The notes beneath the pieces were generated by a model. It did not search any database. It was given only the letters and a program-made list of their open reading frames with translations, and was not told where the DNA came from. The translations under genes were made by a program, and so were the position numbers. From Deltaproteobacteria bacterium (GTDB lineage Bacteria > Desulfobacterota > Deferrimicrobia > Deferrimicrobiales > Deferrimicrobiaceae), in NCBI GenBank assembly GCA_025357175.1, contig JANXPS010000098.1, forward strand, positions 1-6,867: a stretch of 6,867 nt of DNA, read 5' to 3'. Positions 4,335 to 6,867 of this stretch are shown piece after piece (position 1 is the first letter of the stretch; each line of letters begins with the position of its first letter).

Positions 4335-6867
4335 GCGCGGCCTCTCGGTTCCCGCGAGCGGCGGGTGACGAATCGCATCGCCTCGCCGGCCCAGAGCAGG
4401 ACCGACGTGGCGGACAGGAGCCACGCCCATTCGGAAAAACGGAGGGGAACGGTCCGGAACACGGATCCGCCCACCTGCGTGACCAGGATCTGCCCGCCCA
4501 GGATGAGGCCGGCGATCAGCAGGAAGGCGCGGTTTTTTCCCAGCCCGGAAAGGGCCGAATGGGAGAGGCCGAAGCAGCGCGCGTTGAACAGGTTCCAGAA
4601 CTGCAGCAGCACGAAGCCCGTGAAGAAGAGCGACTGCTCGTGGGGCGTGACGACGCCGTCCGAATTCATGAGGATGAGCGCGGCGACGAAGACGACGAGG
4701 AAGGCCGCGGCGGTCCCGAAAAGCTGGCGCGCCATCAGGGGGGAGACGATGAACTCCTCGGGCGGCCTCGGTTTTTTCCGCATGATGCCGGCGTGCGGCG
4801 GTTCGGTCGCCAGCGCGAGGGCGGCGAAGGTGTCCATGATGAGGTTGATCCAGAGGATCTGCGTGACGGTGAACGGGATCTTGACCCCCAGGAAGGGGCC
4901 GATAAACGATGTGCCCAGCGCGGCGACGCTGATCGTGAGCTGGAACAGGATGAAGCGCTGGATGTTTAGGTAGACCGCGCGGCCCCAGCGGATGGCGTCG
5001 ACGATGCTGTTGAAGGAATCGTCGAGCAATATGATGTCGCTTGCCTCCTTCGCCACGGCGGTGCCGGTCTTTCCCATCGCGAGGCCGACGTCGGCGTGAT
5101 TGAGCGCGGGGCCGTCGTTGGTGCCGTCTCCCGTGACGGCGACCACCTGTCCCTCCGACTGCAGCGCCTTGACCAGCCGCAGCTTGTCGGCGGGCCTGGC
5201 GCGGGAAAGGATCTTGAGGTCGTGGACGACGCACGCGACCTCCCGGTCCGTCAGTGCCTCGAACGCGGGGCCCGTGAGATGCCGCCCCTTGGGGTCGGCA
5301 TCCGTCCACAAGCCGATCTGCCGCGCGATTTCCTGGGCGGTTTCCGGGTTGTCGCCCGTGACGATCTTGACACCGACGCCCGCCCTGCGGCAAGCCTGGA
5401 TCGCCGCAGGCACTTCGTCGCGCACCGGATCGGCGATCGCGACGAAGCCGAGCCAGGACATCCCCGTCGCCATGTCGTCGATTTCCAGGCCGGCGTCGCG
5501 CGGCGGGTGACACCTGCGGGCAAAGCCGATCGTCCGCATCCCGCGCCGCTGGAATTCACGGATCGATTCCTCGATGGAGCCGACCAGTCCGGCGATCGGT
5601 TCTTCTCCGGAGCCGGTCAGGATCGAGGTGCACCGTTCAACGATGATTTCGGGTGCGCCCTTCGCGAAAAACACGTCCGCCCCGTCCAATCCGGACACGC
5701 CGGCCGTCCCCATGAATTTCCGCTCGGTGGAGAATGTCCACTGGTAGCCGGTGCGGAACGCCGCGCGGAGCGCTTTGTAGTCGAAGCCGCAGTCGTGGAG
5801 CCACAACAGCAGCGCTCCCTCGGTGGGGTTGCCCACAGGGACGGGCGCTCCCGCGTCCCCGAAATCGAGGTGGGCCGTGCTGTTGGCGGCGATCGATTCC
5901 GCGACGATCCGGGCCGCCGGGGAGGCCGGCGAAAGCGGGGAGTTCGCTAGCGCGGGAATGCCCGAATCCCGGACGCGCATTTCGTTTCGCGTCAGGGTGC
6001 CGGTCTTGTCGGAGCAGATGACCGTTGCGGCCCCGATCGTTTCGCAGGCGTGCATCCGGCGGACCAGGTTGTTGGTGGCCGTCATCTTCTTCATGCTGTA
6101 CGCGAGGCTCAGCGTGACGCTCATCGGAAGCCCCTCGGGAACCGCGGCGACGATGATCGTCACGCTGATCATGAAGTAGTTGAGCAGCTCGTGCGCCGCC
6201 CCGGCCGGAAGCCAGGCGTCGTTCCCCCTGGGGATCCAGCCGGCCGCGCGCGACGCGTAAAGCGCCGCCGTCAGGAAGGCCGCTCCGCCGGCTACGGAGA
6301 CGATCCAGGAGACGAGGCCGGCGTGTCCGGTCCAGCGTGGAGGGGGGCGGCGGACGCCGAGCAGCTTCATCGCGTCGTTGAAGATCGGCATCCACACCCG
6401 GGAAAGCGCCACGGCGGCCGATGCGACGATGATACCGAAGAGTCGCCACTGCGCCGGGGTGAGTGAGAGGTCGCCGCTCGAGGCGCCACGGACGACCATC
6501 AGCGTGAAGATAAGGCCGGCCGCCCCGAATCCGAAGACGCCGATGACGCCGGATAGGCGCGTCGTCTGCCGGCCGAGCGGCGTGATCTCGAGCGTTTTTT
6601 CGGAAGCGGCGCGGGCCGTCCGGCCGATTTCGGAGGCGTCTCCCACGGCCGTCACCCGGAGCAGGCCGTGTCCGTCGGCGACGATGGTGCCGCGCAGCAT
6701 CATGTCGGGCGGGTAGACGGGAGGATCCGCTCCGGGGGCGAAGCCGTCGATCGATGCGGTCTTGCAGACGGGCATCGACTCGCCGGTCAGCCGCGACTCG
6801 TCCGACATCACCGAGACGGATTCCAGCAGGGTGCCGTCGCCCGCCACCTCCTCGCCGGCTTCGAGCA
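4331..6867 (-). CDS. PMCA-like (P2B) calcium-transporting P-type ATPase, N-terminus cut by window edge
   Basis: An ATP-driven cation pump, most likely exporting Ca2+ from the cytoplasm. The frame is open to the right edge; 844 residues are visible and the N-terminal cytosolic part, TM1-TM2 and the first part of the actuator domain are missing. Visible motifs, in order: LEAGEE...GDG and SDESRLTGES (actuator, TGES at 6776-6787); TM4 with VPEGLP (PEGLP at 6125-6139, ion site); CSDKTGTLT (phosphorylated Asp codon at 6008-6010); VGNPTEGALL and KGAPE (nucleotide domain, KGAPE at 5648-5662); TGDGTNDGPAL (hinge, GDGTND at 5114-5131); TM6 with WINLIMDT (4829-4846). The NLIMDTFAALALATEPP form of TM6, an uncharged TM5 (FQLTISVAAL) and LQFWNLFNAR in TM8 point to the P2B group with a single Ca2+ site rather than SERCA. 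Two extra hydrophobic stretches lie between TM3 and TM4. Six helices follow the hinge, then a short basic tail with no room for a calmodulin-type regulatory domain. The stop overlaps the TVP38 start. Another divalent cation, such as Mn2+, cannot be excluded. Confidence 0.93.
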   Translation of the reverse strand, partial: LEAGEEVAGDGTLLESVSVMSDESRLTGESMPVCKTASIDGFAPGADPPVYPPDMMLRGTIVADGHGLLRVTAVGDASEIGRTARAASEKTLEITPLGRQTTRLSGVIGVFGFGAAGLIFTLMVVRGASSGDLSLTPAQWRLFGIIVASAAVALSRVWMPIFNDAMKLLGVRRPPPRWTGHAGLVSWIVSVAGGAAFLTAALYASRAAGWIPRGNDAWLPAGAAHELLNYFMISVTIIVAAVPEGLPMSVTLSLAYSMKKMTATNNLVRRMHACETIGAATVICSDKTGTLTRNEMRVRDSGIPALANSPLSPASPAARIVAESIAANSTAHLDFGDAGAPVPVGNPTEGALLLWLHDCGFDYKALRAAFRTGYQWTFSTERKFMGTAGVSGLDGADVFFAKGAPEIIVERCTSILTGSGEEPIAGLVGSIEESIREFQRRGMRTIGFARRCHPPRDAGLEIDDMATGMSWLGFVAIADPVRDEVPAAIQACRRAGVGVKIVTGDNPETAQEIARQIGLWTDADPKGRHLTGPAFEALTDREVACVVHDLKILSRARPADKLRLVKALQSEGQVVAVTGDGTNDGPALNHADVGLAMGKTGTAVAKEASDIILLDDSFNSIVDAIRWGRAVYLNIQRFILFQLTISVAALGTSFIGPFLGVKIPFTVTQILWINLIMDTFAALALATEPPHAGIMRKKPRPPEEFIVSPLMARQLFGTAAAFLVVFVAALILMNSDGVVTPHEQSLFFTGFVLLQFWNLFNARCFGLSHSALSGLGKNRAFLLIAGLILGGQILVTQVGGSVFRTVPLRFSEWAWLLSATSVLLWAGEAMRFVTRRSREPRGRA
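4341..4346 (-). promoter_or_regulatory. Ribosome binding site of the TVP38-family gene
   Basis: GAGAGG on the minus strand, 6 bases before the ATG at 4332-4334 and inside the last codons of the Ca2+-ATPase. It fixes this ATG as the start despite the long open frame upstream. Confidence 0.65.

Noticed and set aside
4335..5513. Long in-frame upstream extension of the TVP38 gene, 393 codons without a stop
   Set aside because: The extension is extremely arginine-rich and lies in another frame of the Ca2+-ATPase gene. The ATG at 4332-4334 has a ribosome site and gives a normal family length.
5096..5950. Plus-strand open frame of 284 codons opposite the ATPase
   Set aside because: Antisense to the nucleotide-binding and hinge regions; no domain or ribosome site supports it.
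6845..6847. GTG as start of the Ca2+-ATPase
   Set aside because: It is an internal valine inside the actuator domain; the frame and family similarity continue to the right edge.

Overview
This window is a tightly packed run of protein genes from a high-G+C bacterium. All genes lie on the minus strand, so transcription runs from the right edge to the left. The presence of a periplasmic multiheme cytochrome c, a Tat-exported molybdopterin-oxidoreductase-like protein and an exported iron-sulfur partner indicates a Gram-negative organism with a c-type-cytochrome respiratory chain. The style is that of Deltaproteobacteria/Desulfobacterota-like and related environmental lineages. The taxon is an inference and cannot be fixed from the sequence alone.

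Right part (about 3615-6867): a P-type Ca2+-ATPase of the PMCA-like (P2B) group, cut by the right edge inside its actuator domain, is followed by a TVP38/TMEM64 (DedA-like, VTT domain) membrane protein. The two genes overlap by 4 bases (ATGA), so they are probably translationally coupled. This is a calcium-export plus membrane-protein pair with no obvious enzymatic link to what follows.

Middle (3533-3614): an 82-base spacer, the only gap of more than 20 bases in the window. It is the only visible place for a separate promoter for the downstream genes.

Left part (1-3532): four consecutive genes in the order pentaheme cytochrome c, MopB-family protein with Tat signal, four-cluster ferredoxin-type protein, and the first 35 codons of a probable NrfD/PsrC-type membrane subunit. 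Gaps are 13 and 19 bases and the last junction is a 4-base GTGA overlap. This is the gene order A-B-C-D of the Qrc menaquinone reductase complex and of the first genes of alternative complex III (ActA-ActB1-ActB2-ActC). Such complexes sit on the periplasmic face of the inner membrane and exchange electrons between the quinone pool and periplasmic cytochromes. The left edge cuts the locus before the genes that would separate the two (ActD/E/F present or absent).

I found no RNA gene, repeat, CRISPR array or mobile element. I also saw no clearly undescribed system. The points most worth checking are the identity of the quinone/cytochrome complex, the two extra hydrophobic segments in the Ca2+-ATPase, and the Ca2+-ATPase/TVP38 coupling.
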